NCBI GenBank assembly: GCA_027186245.1
Contig: CP114483.1
Span: 1,250,001 to 1,314,000 of the forward strand
Origin: Coriaria nepalensis
Taxonomy: Eukaryota; Streptophyta; Magnoliopsida; Cucurbitales; Coriariaceae
Reading direction: 5' to 3'
DNA: 64,000 nucleotides
A program made the translations under genes and the position numbers. This document shows, in pieces, positions 1 to 11,380 of this stretch. The notes beneath the pieces were generated by a model that made no database searches, was not told the origin of the DNA, and saw nothing but the letters and a program-made list of their open reading frames with translations. Each line of letters starts with the position of its first letter. Positions within the stretch are counted from its first letter, which is position 1.

Positions 1-1845
1 GAGTTCTCTATAGTCAATGCACATTCTCATTGATCCGTCCTTCTTTTTCACGAATAATACTGGCGCTCCCCATGGTGAAAAACTAGGACGAATATATCCT
101 TTATCGAGCAAATCTTACAGCTGTAGTTGGAGTTCTTTCAATTCAGCGGGCGCCATGCGATACAGAGCTTTTGAGATTGGCGCTTTTCCCGGTATTAAAT
201 CGATTTGAAACTCGATTTCTCGATCTGGGGGCAGTCCTGGTAATTCTTCCGGAAATACTTCAAGAAAATCGCAGACTACTGGGATGTCTTCGGGCTTTAG
301 TGGTTGTTCCTTGTGTGTATCTACTATGCTGGCAAGGAATCCCTCACAACCACCTTTTAACAATTTTGCTGCCTTAATAGCGGATACTAATGGTATCTGG
401 CTCTTCTTTGAATTTCCAATAAATTCAAATTTTTCTTCTCCTGGTATGTCGAATATTACTTTCTTCCTTCGACAATCTATTGTGGCACTATATTTTGAGA
501 GTCAGTCCATTCTTAATATAACGTCGAAATCTTGCATATCTAATATTATAAGATTTGCAAATAATTCCACATTGCCTACTTTCATTGATATGGCTCGCAA
601 CCAATGAGTTGATGTTAACACGTTTCCTGAGGGTAGTGTAGTACTAAACACCTCTGCTAGTTGGTCTATTGGATAGTTAATTTTTCTAATAAATATTGGT
701 GCAACAAAGGAATGTGTTGCTCCTGAATCCATTAAAACAATAGCGAAAATTCCAGAAATAAGAAGCTGACATGTTATAACGGTAGATGGATTTGCTTCAG
801 CTTCATCCCGAGAGATGGTAAATACTCTGGCATTAGTCTTTCCTAGCTGCCCTTCCACTTTCTTTGGGTTATTGCAAAACTTCGCAATATGTCCCGATTG
901 TCCACAGTTATAGCATTCTTTGGTTCCGGCTTTACATTCACCAATATGACCCTTACCACATTGGCTATAAGGTCTTCCCTGGGCCCACGAACCTTGAAAC
1001 TTATTTTTCTTGGGTTGTCTTCCTTCTTGACTTGAGTCGACATCCCGATTGTCTAACCTTTTCTTATTATTCCATCGAGGTTTAAAACTCTGCTGGTTTT
1101 CACAGGCTACGAGTGTAGAGGGTTGGACATTATTTTGGGTTCCGGGGGCTGCTCCTCTGACATGCTCTTTCTTAGCAGCTTCCTTCCGTTCCTGCTCCTG
1201 AATCGCTCGCGCTCGATCAATTCTTATTGCTTTATCTGCCACCTTTGAGAAAGGCGCATCGTCTAAATCTGCAATTTCTAAGTCTTTACGAGTGTCAGAG
1301 TCAAGGACCATCTTGAAGTGTTTCACCTTTAAGGTGTTTGTAGCCACCATGTGTGGTGCATATCGGGATAGCTCGTCGAACTTTCGTAGTAATTCTTCCA
1401 TTGTCATGTTGCCTCTTCGTAGGTTTAAGAATTCCCTTTCTTTTTCTTCCACTAAAGCCACCATTACATATTTGTTTTCTATTAGTTTTCTAAACTCAGC
1501 CCAAGTCATGGTTCCAATATCATGAATACTTGTCATGGTGTCCCACCAGTAACTCGCATCGTCCCGTAATAGACATGCTGCACAATGTACTTTTTCGCTA
1601 TCTGGAACCTTTGCACAGTTGAAGAGTCTTTCTAGAGTTCCGATCCAATTTTCAGCTATCCTTGGATTATAACCACCGGAGAATTCAGGAGGTTTATATT
1701 TCATAAACTTCTCAGCGGTGGAACTTGGATTTTTCGCTCGAGGGGGTGTCGGTCGTTGTAGCATCTCCTGGAGTTGTTGTTGTTGTTGAAGTAGTGTGTC
1801 TATCATTTCTCCTTGTCTTCGAGTTAGGTCTCGTAACTCGCTCAT
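1..1845 (-). mobile_element. Ty3/gypsy retrotransposon, gag-protease-pol start (copy A, cut by window edge)
   Basis: Read on minus, the frame runs 1845 to 1. It shows a gag capsid region (WIGTLERLF, SYWWDTM, TWAEFRKLIENKY), a CCHC zinc knuckle (CYNCGQSGHIAKFC) and an aspartic protease active site (MDSGATHSF). The start of pol follows, with the RT lead-in PEELPGLPPDREIEF. The frame is broken by single nonsense codons at 502-504 (GMDW changed to RMD-stop) and 115-117. Both are shared with copy B, so they predate the segmental duplication. The element ends at the window edge inside RT. No LTR is visible on the right side. Confidence 0.9.
502..1845 (-). pseudogene. gypsy gag-protease reading frame (copy A)
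   Basis: 447 residues from the ATG at 1845. Order of parts: an N-terminal Q-rich coiled segment (about residues 10-30), the retrotransposon gag domain (about 50-210), a basic linker, the CCHC knuckle (about 310-325) and a protease with DSGATHSF (about 370-380). In copy A this stretch is uninterrupted, whereas copy B has a stop after about residue 236. The frame would normally continue into pol but halts at a TGA in the place of a tryptophan codon. It belongs to a defective element and is not a host gene. Confidence 0.85.
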
Positions 1846-2216
1846 CTCTTATTGACTTGGGTCATTGATTGGACTAGCGCGACGTCCAATAGAGGATACG
1901 CTAGCAGTACATCCTCTTGTCATGCTTATACTTGAGCGGAAAGCGCTTGATTTCCTAGAAATATAAAGTATGAAATTTTTTTTTTTTCATACAGAGATAA
2001 GTTTAACTAAAACATATATTTCATATTTATCTATTAATCATCATTTACATTACAAAAGTTGATCATCTATTACTCAAAACGGACTAGGCTATTTACATGT
2101 CAAACCGTCATCTCCCCCTTTTTTTTTCTCTACAAAAGGTTCTAGTCTATATTAGTTGGACTACAAAAGAAAATATATTGTCCGATACTAGTGGTTGTGG
2201 GTGAGTCAACTACTTT
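1846..2216. other. Gypsy leader region, no gene
   Basis: AT-rich spacer between the two gag-like frames, with poly-T runs near 1977 and 2120. I see no primer-binding site or LTR boundary here. The equivalent in copy B is 12725-13097. Confidence 0.5.
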
Positions 2217-2639
2217 TCATGGGTGGATTATCATTATCTCTGGTTCTTCTTCTGAAGTTTCGGCTAGTTCTCCTAGATTAGGAGGTGCGAAGCGGGTGAG
2301 TATTCTTACCCCGAATTCAACCCATGTGACATCTCTAGCGTCTAGGTTTGTCCCGTGCCACCATGTCCTAGCCTCACCTCTTAATTCGCGTATAGCCAAT
2401 CTAGTCTATACATCCTCCATCACATCTGCTCCTATACATATATCTTCAATCTCATAAATCCAGTGGTGTAAATAGTCCCAACCTTCGTATCCTTCGCAAG
2501 TGGGCGGGGCGGCCATGCGGAATGCGGCTACCAATTCCATCCCACGCTGCCCTTTCGTGAGTTCTTGGCATATTGCCATATAGTAGTGGTGCGAGTATTC
2601 ATTAATTCCTCCATAGTCTAAAGAATACGTGTCATTCAT
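2217..2639 (-). pseudogene. Second gag-like reading frame upstream of gypsy gag (copy A)
   Basis: Two minus-strand open stretches (2639-2406 and 2399-2217) are in the same frame, separated by one TAG at 2406-2408. Together they read like a gag capsid segment: GWDYLHHWIYEIEDI, then LRGEARTWWHGTNLDARDVTWVEF, in which a WW followed by a spaced W-x-E-F is typical of Retrotrans_gag domains. It lies about 370 bp upstream of the main gag start. It may be a relic of another gypsy element or an upstream frame of the same one. The same stop occurs in copy B (13098-13520). Confidence 0.55.
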
Positions 2640-2802
2640 TAATTATATATTATAAAATTTTAAGTAAATCTAAACTCATACTTACAGGGATTGAAGGTAT
2701 CACTTCCGTGACTTGTACATATGAGGGTTGTCTACAAGACCGTTAGGCTCTGATAAAATATTCTAGATGTATACACAATTTCTTATGTACAAGTTCAAAC
2801 TT

Positions 2803-2851
<49 letters not shown>

Positions 2852-3480
2852 TCTAATCATAAATATTTTTTATTTAATAATAATAAGTTAATATCCCTAT
2901 TTAATAATTATAAAAAACATAAAAAATTTTCAAGTCATAATTTTCATTCAGCACAAAATAATAATAATAATAATATTTCTAAAATGCCGTTCGGAAAAGG
3001 CGCTGGAAAGCTTGTGTTTCTAGTAGTGACTAACATCGTCTCTTATCTTTTCCCTTCCGCATAACACTCTTAACAAAGCTAGCTAGACCTAAAGCTACAG
3101 AAAATCAGATACCTATCTATATATGCATATTTCTATAATATTTTGTAACTTTCTAAGAATTCCAAGTTCTACTTTTGAATCTCCTAATAGAATCAAACAA
3201 AGTTCGTTAACAATGTATATCTATATAAAGACTTATCGACAGCAATGGAATAGATATAATTAGAATCAGAAATGTGAAATGATATTTCCTCATTTTTTAC
3301 ATATTTGAATTAGTTGCAAGAAATATTATGCATGGCAGCTCCTCATTTTGGTTAGATGCAGTCAACGGAGGCTGAGAAACCCCAGAAAAAATCATAACTC
3401 CATTCCCTTAAACAAGCATACCTAATAATAGCTTATATATAACTTTAGTAATAACAGATATCATATCTAAAATCTGGTAC
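2640..3480. other. Expansin 1 upstream region
   Basis: Non-coding. It holds a TA microsatellite (about 2805-2846) and an ATA/AAT-rich stretch. From about 2980 on, the sequence recurs upstream of expansin copies 2, 3 and 4 (for example the word gctagctagac near 3080), which marks a shared ancestral promoter region. No open frame of note. Confidence 0.6.
2805..2846. repeat. (TA)n microsatellite
   Basis: About 41 bases of alternating T and A in the expansin 1 upstream region. The matching tract in copy B (13687-13718) is shorter, so this repeat has changed length since the duplication. Confidence 0.9.
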
Positions 3481-3488
3481 TATAAATA
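3481..3488 (+). promoter_or_regulatory. TATA box of expansin copy 1
   Basis: TATAAATA, 47 bp before the ATG. The same box is at 14351 in copy 2. Copies 3 and 4 have CATAAATA at the equivalent place. Confidence 0.65.
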
Positions 3489-3527
3489 CCAGGCGCAGTC
3501 CACAAGATTCTTCCAAGTCGAAGAAAA

Positions 3528-4562
3528 ATGGCATTGCAGAATATACAATATGCATCTCTTGTTCTATTGCTAGTTGTCTATTACAACACAAATGCAGCGG
3601 TTAGCGAAAAATCACTCTTCACAGCGGGCCCATGGAAACAGGCTCATGCCACGTTCTACGAAGGCGACTCCGGAACTTTCGGTATATACAACTGATTTTT
3701 ATTGCGCACTTTTCATGTTAACATCACAGTAGATTTGTATATTTACAGAAACTCTTTATATTTTAAATTATGGTTTGTAGGGGGAGCATGTGGTTATGAC
3801 GAAGTCGTTAAACAAGGATACGGGCTAGAAACGGCAGCATTGAGTGATGCATTGTTCAACAATGGATCAACATGTGGAGCTTGTTATGAGATCAAATGTA
3901 GAGATAATCCTCAATGGTGCAAACCAGGGCAGCCATCTCTTTTTATCACAGCCACTAACCATTGCCCTCCCAATTGGGATATACCAAGTGACAATGGCGG
4001 TTGGTGCAATTCTCCTCGTGAGCATTTCGATTTGGCCAAGCCTATTTTTCTTCACATTGTTAATGAATACAGAGCCGGCATCTCTCCTGTCAGTTACCGC
4101 AGGTGATTAGTCAACTACCATACTTAGAATTTAAATTGACTCACGAACATAAATTATGTTTCGGTCACATTTGACATATGTTTGTAGGTTGTGAAGATAA
4201 TAAATCATGTCGATGAATGTTAACAAATTGTGTCAAAATACTTTTACAGGGTTCCATGCCGAAAGCAAGGAGGGATAAGGTTTACGATAACAGGGAATCC
4301 TTGGTACAATGAGGTTCTAGTATGGAATGTGGGAGGAGCTGGGGATGTGAAAAGCGTGCAAGTGAAGGGTAGTAAGAAGTTGAAATGGACTACGATGAGC
4401 CGCAGTTGGGGCTCGAAGTGGATCACGGGTGAAAATATGGTCGGAGAGTCGTTGACTTTCCAAGTCACGGCTAGTGACGGTAGCCAATCAACTGCATGGA
4501 ATGTTGCTCCCAATAATTGGCAATTTGGTCAAACCTTTGAGGACAATCAGAACTTCAATTGA
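3528..4562 (+). CDS. Alpha-expansin (copy 1)
   Basis: Secreted wall-loosening protein that relaxes cellulose-hemicellulose contacts without hydrolysis. Three exons: 3528-3681, 3781-4102 and 4250-4562, all GT-AG, encoding 262 residues, a normal length for the family. A hydrophobic signal peptide ends near the NTNAAVS segment. The expansin GH45-like domain follows, with GGACGYDE, cysteines ([14 protein letters not shown]), NHCPPNW and the HFD motif (EHFDLAKP) within the insertion diagnostic of alpha- rather than beta-expansins. The second (CBM63) domain begins RVPCRKQGGIRF and ends WQFGQTF, with several surface tryptophans (RSWGSKW). The start is the first ATG after a TATA box. Exons, introns and the start of the 3' UTR are almost identical to copy 3 at 28015. 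Confidence 0.95.
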
Positions 4563-5330
4563 GAAACAAAACAAGTAGTTACACATATAATGTCATAAGG
4601 CTATCTCCTGTATATCATGTGTTCACGTAATACATGCATAGTGCAATTAGTATAGTCTTTTTGAAGAAATAGTACAACATAATTTAATATAAGATGTAAA
4701 TAGTGGGAATCTAGTAAATTAAGCTCCTTTAAGGGAAAACACTGTTGATAGTGTACCCTTCATGAAATGGTGTAAGAAATTGTCATACATTATTTCACAT
4801 GAAATAAAATTTTACCTTGAATCAATATATGTTATTGTTGTTGTTGCCATGTTGTACATGTAATGCTCGGTTCGCAGCTCGAATTTAATATTCCAACTCA
4901 AAACAATTATCGGAAAGAATCAATATCTTATATATCAGAATCTCAAACTATATGTTTACATGGATATATTATAAACAAATATTGTACTTGTCTTTATACG
5001 TTATAAGGAGGTTTTTGCACGAATCAAGGAAACATAAGATCTCCTTTCTAAAGGCTTGCCTAAATAACTCCGTCACTCGAAACGGTTAGAAAAAGTGTTG
5101 TTTGGTAACTGAATTCGTCAACTAATTCATATATCGGGGTTGACCTTTTGGCTTCCAAATCCAAATGCATCCACTTCAATATGCAGTCGGCTACTACAAA
5201 GTTGCTGGAATTGATTTTTGCATGTACATATTAGTGTGGATCGATCAAGTTCTTATCAATGGAAATTTGCTGAAGTTCAAAAACTCTGCTTCGCTTCCTC
5301 TGTTTTCTGGGTTGCTGTTCTTGAAGTGAA
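4563..5330. other. Expansin 1 downstream region
   Basis: 3' UTR and spacer. Several AATAAA-like words are present (for example near 4802). The segment shared with copy B ends around 5217. The last 100 bases lead into the truncated TLP pseudogene. No gene seen. Confidence 0.6.
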
Positions 5331-5359
5331 TCACACTTGGTTGTTTTTCACGTTAATTT

Positions 5360-5785
5360 TAACAGACCTAAGCCGCAGTCTCCAGTAAGGTACGTGAATT
5401 GGCCTGCGGTTGTGGTACATCGAGTTCGGGCCCAGACTCGGCCCCGACCATGGGGCCGGTGTGTTAAAGGATTGAGACTGTCCAGATGCTAGCTTGAACC
5501 CGGTGGTTGATAGTTGGCTGCTACGCCTGTTAGAGTGGCGGGTCATGTAGTAGATGGGCAGTTGCTTTTTACGGTTACTGTAGCTGCATGAGCCCCTGCG
5601 TGCATGATTCATATACAGTAGTGTACACAATATTAAGTCTGAAACATGTTTATATATACTAATTAAAACGATTACAAAATATATCAGTTTAGAAGCAAAA
5701 AAGGTGACAGAAAGCTGACTGTATACGTACCGAGGAAGAAGAAGAGGAACGCGAAAGAAAGGCTGAAAACCACTTGGCTTGCCAT
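5360..5785 (-). pseudogene. Truncated thaumatin-like protein pseudogene
   Basis: Exon 1 (5785-5731) encodes a signal peptide start (MASQVVFSLSFAFLFFL) ending at the same gtacgt donor as the intact neighbour at 6785. Exon 2 starts at 5595 and reads GAHAATVTVKSNCPSTT-stop. The tryptophan codon of the neighbour is TGA here (5543-5545). After that, more than one frame is needed to follow the homology (RVWARTRCTTTAGQFTYLTGDCG). The homology then ends abruptly near 5360, so the C-terminal half is missing. Its promoter is also similar to that of the intact gene, so this is the damaged member of a tandem TLP duplication. Confidence 0.88.
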
Positions 5786-6784
5786 TGTTTTCTCTGTATA
5801 ACTTTTACTCTATTGCTTCGATTCTAGCTAGTTCGGGTTGGATTAAGGATCATGAGGTGTTGGCCTGCTATTTATAGCCTTTCATCAACTCGTACAGGAG
5901 AAAATGGGTAACTAAGATCAAGCCGCCTTGTAAAGAGTGGAAAGTTACGATAACACCTGTGCAAAAAAATGAAGTTGAAGAGTTTTGCTTGGAAGAGTCA
6001 AACAAAAACGAAAACGAAGATGTAAATTATTGTTTAAAACTAGTTATTAATTTATTGTCTAAATACGTTAGTATGTCGTTGACCCTAAGAAAAAAAATGC
6101 AAGTTTTCCACTTACGTGCTTGAAATGGAGACAGCGATATTAAGTGCTAATCCAATTATCTCTTCCGCATTGTCGAAATTGGAATTTAGGTTGCATCTAA
6201 AAACTAGTCAAGTCTCAAGTCAATGTTCTGCTGGAAGCAGATTCATCAATTACAAGTGGACGACGACCTCGACAACATAGGTTGGAAGAGGGTACTGTTA
6301 CTGCTGTTTGTATCTACATCGTCCATTTCAGTTGAATGTCTGATTTATAATGCTTGCTCGTGATCATCTTGGTCTTAATTAATACTTAATTAGCTCATCT
6401 TTGGGTTCTGTCTATTAAGGATATAATCAAATGAAGTTTCATATATATCTCAAACCATCTTTCAAAAGACAGTTTTGACTTTTGACCGATAGATATCCAA
6501 AGCAGAGAAAATCAAATTCAAACACAGAAAAAATGTGATTGCAAAACCTGAAGCAACGTCAAAATGCGATTTTTTTTAATGAATTTTTACTTATGTTTAG
6601 GACTTAAAAGATTATTATGTTTGGTTTTTAGAAATTCAATTCCAATTTTAATGATAATAAAAGACCAATCATGAATGTCATTATTATTTATGTATTAGCT
6701 ATCACATTATTATTCTGAACTCGACACGGTGACATGTCGATCGAGTCTATTACATTATTCCTTTGTTACTACATTATTCCTTTG
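5786..6784. other. Spacer between TLP pseudogene and TLP gene 1
   Basis: Starts with the former promoter of the pseudogene, which has a ctatttatag TATA region like that of the intact gene. From there to about 6400 it shows patchy similarity to 7680-8460 (for example ggtactgttactgctgtt). No gene seen. Confidence 0.55.
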
Positions 6785-7643
6785 TTACGTAGCAGGGCAG
6801 AAGGTGATCAAATAGTTAGGGCTGTTGCTACAAGTAAAAGTGCTGCTATGATCATCATAAGCATAACTATAAGCATCCGGGCACTGGGTCTTAAAGATCT
6901 GGGAATAGTTTGTAGCCACGCATTTAGTGGCATCATTATACTCTCCGGTGCAACAATATTGCGGTTGATTAAATGCCAAGCAGGCACTCTTACATCCGAT
7001 CACCTCATCTCCCGACTTCACTTGCAATTCGGCCGGACAAACAGCATTCACATTTGCCGGGCAGCTGGAGGACGCACAAGCTCCGGTCCCTCCTTGAGTG
7101 GTGATCGAAACGGGGATGTTGAACCCGTCGACGTTGCTGACGTCATAGAAGTCTTGTCCACCGTTGGCTGCTATGGTGAATTCCGCCAAGGTGGCGGGTG
7201 GTGCACCACCTGCGCCATTGCATGAGACTTGACCTGAGCCACAGTCTCCAGTCAGGCAGGTGAATCGGCCTGCGGTTGTGGTACATTGGGTTCGTGCCCA
7301 GACTCGGCCCGTCCACGGGGCCGGCACGCTAAAGGATTGAGACTGTCCAGATGCTAGCTCGAATCCGGTGGTTGATACTTGTGGTTGGCCGCTACCGCTT
7401 GTTAGGGTGGCTGGCCATATGGTGCTTGGGCAGTTGCTTTTTACGGTTATAGTAGCTGCATGAGCCCCTGCATGCATGATATAGTGTTCACAATATTAAG
7501 TCTTAGATATGTTCATCCTAATTGAAAAGGTAACCATAAATATCAGATTAGAAGCAAAACGATAACAGAAAGCTGATTGTATACGTACCGAGGAAGAAGA
7601 AGAGGAATGCCAAAGAAACGCTGAAAATCACTTGGCTTGCCAT
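6785..7643 (-). CDS. Thaumatin-like protein (PR-5 family) 1
   Basis: Secreted cysteine-rich protein of the PR-5/thaumatin fold, a family linked to defence and binding of fungal wall glucans. Exon 1 is 7643-7589 and exon 2 is 7467-6785; together they encode 245 residues. The signal peptide starts MASQVIFSVSLAFLFFLG. The mature domain has the family features: NCPSTIWPATLT, APWTGRVWART, GDCGSGQ, AEFTI, FYDVSNVDGFNIPV, CPAELQV, CKSACLAF, YCCTG, CPDAYSYAYDD and a terminal FTC..NYLITFCP. The C-terminal half is rich in paired cysteines, as expected for the eight-disulfide class. The short intron after the signal peptide is conserved with the pseudogene at 5360. The specific substrate or pathogen role is not visible from the sequence. 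Confidence 0.95.
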
Positions 7644-7721
7644 TGTTTTCTCTGGGTTATCTTATACTCGATTCCCTTGATTGTATCTAGTTCGAGTTGT
7701 GTTTAGAAGGAGCTGTTGGCC

Positions 7722-7733
7722 TGCTATTTATAG
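7722..7733 (-). promoter_or_regulatory. TATA box of TLP gene 1
   Basis: Minus strand reads CCTATAAATAG, about 80 bp before the ATG. The pseudogene promoter holds the same element. Confidence 0.6.
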
Positions 7734-8566
7734 GCGTTCATCAACTCGTACATGAGGGAAGGGCTGCGTAAGGTCAAGGTGCCGTGTAAAGACTGGAAAC
7801 AAACTATTTGAATTAAAATAAAATAAAACTAATTCCATGATCTGAACAAAGAAATTTCAATGATAACACGTATGCAAAAATGCATTCTGGTAATCGATTA
7901 AGTGAAGAGTTTTGTTTGGAAGAGTCGAACAAAAACAAAAACCAAGATGGTAACATATTAGATGCGTTAATTCTAGTACATCTTCGGCCATAAAAAAACA
8001 AAAAAAATGGAGGAAGTTTTCCGCTCGCGTGCTTGAAATGGAGGATGCTATCTTAACTCCTCCACTTAAGTCGGGATTGGAGTTTTGGTTGCACCTAAAT
8101 ACGAGTCTCAATGTAACGTTTGGCTGGAAGCAGATTTACCAATTACAAATGGAATACTGCTGCTGCTGTTACGCGGTATCATGATTCATGCATGTGTATA
8201 TACATCAGGATTCATGATTCATGAAAACGGTCTTGAGAAAATAGGTCTGAAGATCGATCTAGGGTACTGTTACTGCTGTTGCGCTGTATTATGATTCATG
8301 CATGTATTAGTCATCGTCAAATTTAGTTAGGCTGATTTCATAATGTTTGGTCGTGATCGTGTGTGTTGGGGTTGATTAGATCATCAACGGACGGATTCTG
8401 TCGATTAAGGATATAATTAATCGCGCGCCACGTAATGTGGAAGTTTTATGATATTGCTGTAGAAGAAAAGTAACGCCTTTGCCTAGTACATTGAATGCTT
8501 CAACCTATCTATAATAATAGATGTATACTGTCCATCCCAATTTGAAGAAAGATGAAAGGTAAAATA
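7734..8566. other. TLP 1 upstream region with short duplications
   Basis: Non-coding. Two similar segments near 8155-8200 and 8265-8305 share the word atgattcatgcatgt. A third appears at about 16165-16205 and a weaker one at about 6290. This suggests small repeated pieces of TLP upstream DNA spread in the cluster. Confidence 0.5.
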
Positions 8567-9356
8567 TGTAACGCCCGCCCTACTAGATGTTTAGGTTATC
8601 AAATACTTTTCTTTGGGAAACATATACAGTTAGTGGGTGCGTTACTTTTCCTTTTTATTATAAGTGTAATGCCCGCCCTACTAGCTGATTAGGTTATCAA
8701 ATACTTTTCTTTAGGAAACATATACATCTAGTGGATGCGTTACTTTTCCTTTTTATTATAAAAATTTTTGTTCCTTAAAATTAACTTTATTTCCAAAAGC
8801 GGTTTGAAAGATATACCTAATAATTTGAAAATACAGCGGAAGCCTTTGTCATAGAAAAGAAATCTCAAAACTTTTTAAACACCTTATTCTTTATTTGAAT
8901 ATACATATAAATAAGAAGTGCAAATTTTTAAACTCATTGCTTACAGAGGTCGGGTCTCATATGTACAATCTCACAGACTGATATCCTCCATTCATCTGTT
9001 CCTTAGCTTACCGCCTTACCTTTGTAATTTCCTACAACACAGAGTAGACATCTATGAGCTAGAAGCTCAGTAAGGATAGTGTCCTACTCACATCGCTATT
9101 CTTTTTATGATTATCGTGAGTTAGTGCTTTTATGACCTATATCTAACATGCATAAATTCCTATCATTCTACATACTTGGGCCCTGAGGATGCTACCACCG
9201 GCATGTCAACTGATATTTAATCAGCGGTCCGCTTATGACCGTTGCAACGATCCACTTATGACCTTTTCTTTAATATCATTTCGGGTTCTTTCTGATCGAC
9301 AAGCGATCCTTCTTTTTCACCCGGCAGCACCTCGCTTTTATGACCTTTTCTCAATT
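8567..9356 (-). repeat. LTR-like terminal region of gypsy copy B
   Basis: Plus strand starts tgtaacgcccgccctactag and runs to the point where pol homology begins. The first 196 bp are two tandem copies of a 98-bp unit (8567-8664 and 8665-8762; the second reads tgtaatgcccgccc). Further on, the word ttatgacc recurs four times between 9131 and 9345. I call it the 3' LTR from its position and its TG-type start. No partner LTR is available in the window for comparison. Confidence 0.5.
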
Positions 9357-10228
9357 GTTTGTAATTCTCCAGCAGGATGTTGATGTTCTGCCTTAATTCG
9401 CTGGCATGTCAAACATTTCCCCACATATTGAGCTACATCCTTCTTCATTCCAGTCCACCAGAAGTGCTCTTTTAGGTCCTTGTACATCTTGGTTGCCCCT
9501 GGGTGTACTGAATATGGAGTTTCATGTGCTTCGAACAGGATCTGGCGTCTTATTTTATTGTTTGTGGGAACGCATAATCTTCCTTTAAAATTAAGGATTC
9601 CATCCTTAGATATCTTAAAGTTAGACTGCTCATCTTTTCTCATTTCTTGTTTGATTTTCTTTGTTCCTTCATCGAACTCTTGTGCACGTTTGATATCCTC
9701 AAGTATGCTTGATTGAACGGTTAATGTGGATAATTGTCCTGTCACTAGCTCAATTTTTGCATTATACACTTCTTTTTGTAATGATATTGGTAAGGCGTGT
9801 AGGGCAGCAAGGCTGGTTGGGGATTTTCGGCTTAAAGCGTCTGCTACTTTATTTGCCTTCCCCGGGTGATACCGTATTTCACAATCATAATCTTTGACTA
9901 ATTCTAGCCACCGTCTTTGTCTCATGTTCAATTCTTTCTGTGTGAAGAAATACTTTAAGCTCTTATGATCGGTATAAATTTCACACCGCACTCCATAGAG
10001 GTAGTGTCTCCAAACTTTTAGGGCAAACACCACCGCAGCTAGTTCCAAGTCATGGGTTGGGTAGTTCTTTTCGTAATCCTTAAGCTGTCGTGAAGCATAT
10101 GCGATTACTTTCCCGTTTTGCATCAATACTGCTCCTAATCCCAATTTAGATGCGTCGTTGTATATTACGAATCCATTCTCACCCTCTGGGATGGTAAGAA
10201 TAGGTGCACTCGTTAATTTTTCCTTCAA
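9357..10228 (-). pseudogene. gypsy RNase H and integrase N-terminal part
   Basis: The open frame shows the RNase H region ([44 protein letters not shown]) and [16 protein letters not shown]. The integrase H2C2 zinc finger follows ([23 protein letters not shown]). It ends [11 protein letters not shown] and then runs into unrelated sequence with a stop at 9338, so the catalytic core is deleted. The frame joins the upstream RT through a single TAG at 10271. Confidence 0.85.
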
Positions 10229-10270
10229 CTCTTGAAAGCTTTTCTCAGTTGCTACGGTCCATTCAAACTT

Positions 10271-10990
10271 CTAGTTCTTTCGAGTAAGCCTAGTGAGTGG
10301 TGTGGCGATTCTGGAAAACCCTTCTACAAATCGCCTATAATATCTGGCTAATCCTAGAAAGCTTCGTACTTCGGAAGCATTTTTAGGTTTGGGCCACTTG
10401 CTTACTGCTTCAGTTTTAGATGGATCCACGGAAATACCATCCTTAGATATGATATGTCCAAGAAAAGCAACTTGATCTAGCCAAAATTCACACTTATTAA
10501 ATTTGGTATAGAGTTGATGATTCTTCAAGGTTTGCAAAATTTCTTTTAGGTGCTTCACATGCTCCTCCTCAAATTTTGAGTATACCAGAATATCATCTAT
10601 GAAAACAACAGCAATTTTATCCAGATAGTTTTTAAATACCCGATTCATTAAATCCATGAAAGCGGCTAGGGCATTGGTCAAACCAAACGGCATGACAAAA
10701 AATTCGTAGTGGCCGTACCGTGTTCGAAAAGCTGTCTTCGGAACGTCGCTTTCTTGAATCTTTAGTTGGTGATATCCAGATCTTAAGTCAATCTTGGAGA
10801 ACATTGACATTCCTTGGAGTTGATCGAACAAATCATCTATCCTCGGAAGAGAGTATTTGTTCTTTGTAGTGATCTTGTTGAGTTCTCTATAGTCAATGCA
10901 CATTCTCATTGATCCGTCCTTCTTTTTCACGAATAATACTGGCGCTCCCCATGGTGAAAAACTAGGACGAATATATCCTTTATCGAGCAA
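10271..10990 (-). pseudogene. gypsy reverse transcriptase fragment
   Basis: 239 residues with RT landmarks in order: [57 protein letters not shown] and the catalytic FIDDILVYS, followed by [11 protein letters not shown] and the connection region. It is flanked by single in-frame stops at both ends (10994 and 10271), so it is no longer part of a complete polyprotein. Confidence 0.9.
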
Positions 10991-11380
10991 ATCTTACAGC
11001 TGTAGTTGGAGTTCTTTCAATTCAGCGGGCGCCATGCGATACAGAGCTTTTGAGATTGGCGCTTTTCCCGGTATTAAATCGATTTGAAACTCGATTTCTC
11101 GATCTGGGGGCAGTCCTGGTAATTCTTCCGGAAATACTTCAAGAAAATCGCAGACTACTGGGATGTCTTCGGGCTTTAGTGGTTGTTCCTTGTGTGTATC
11201 TACTATGCTGGCAAGGAATCCCTCACAACCACCTTTTAACAATTTTGCTGCCTTAATAGCGGATACTAATGGTATCTGGCTCTTCTTTGAATTTCCAATA
11301 AATTCAAATTTTTCTTCTCCTGGTATGTCGAATATTACTTTCTTCCTTCGACAATCTATTGTGGCACTATATTTTGAGAG

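Larger units (their letters stand above)
1..5217. repeat. Segmental duplication, copy A
   Basis: This segment matches 10880-16087 base for base apart from scattered substitutions and length changes in poly-T and TA tracts. The offset is 10879 at the left edge and 10870 within the expansin gene. It contains part of a gypsy element (minus strand) and expansin copy 1. Homology stops near the words ttgctggaattgattt (about 5217 here, about 16087 in copy B). The left end lies outside the window, so the full unit length is unknown. Confidence 0.93.

Noticed and set aside
8567..8762. CRISPR-like or regulatory array
   Set aside because: Only two repeat units, no spacers, plant genomic context; better explained as an LTR-end duplication.
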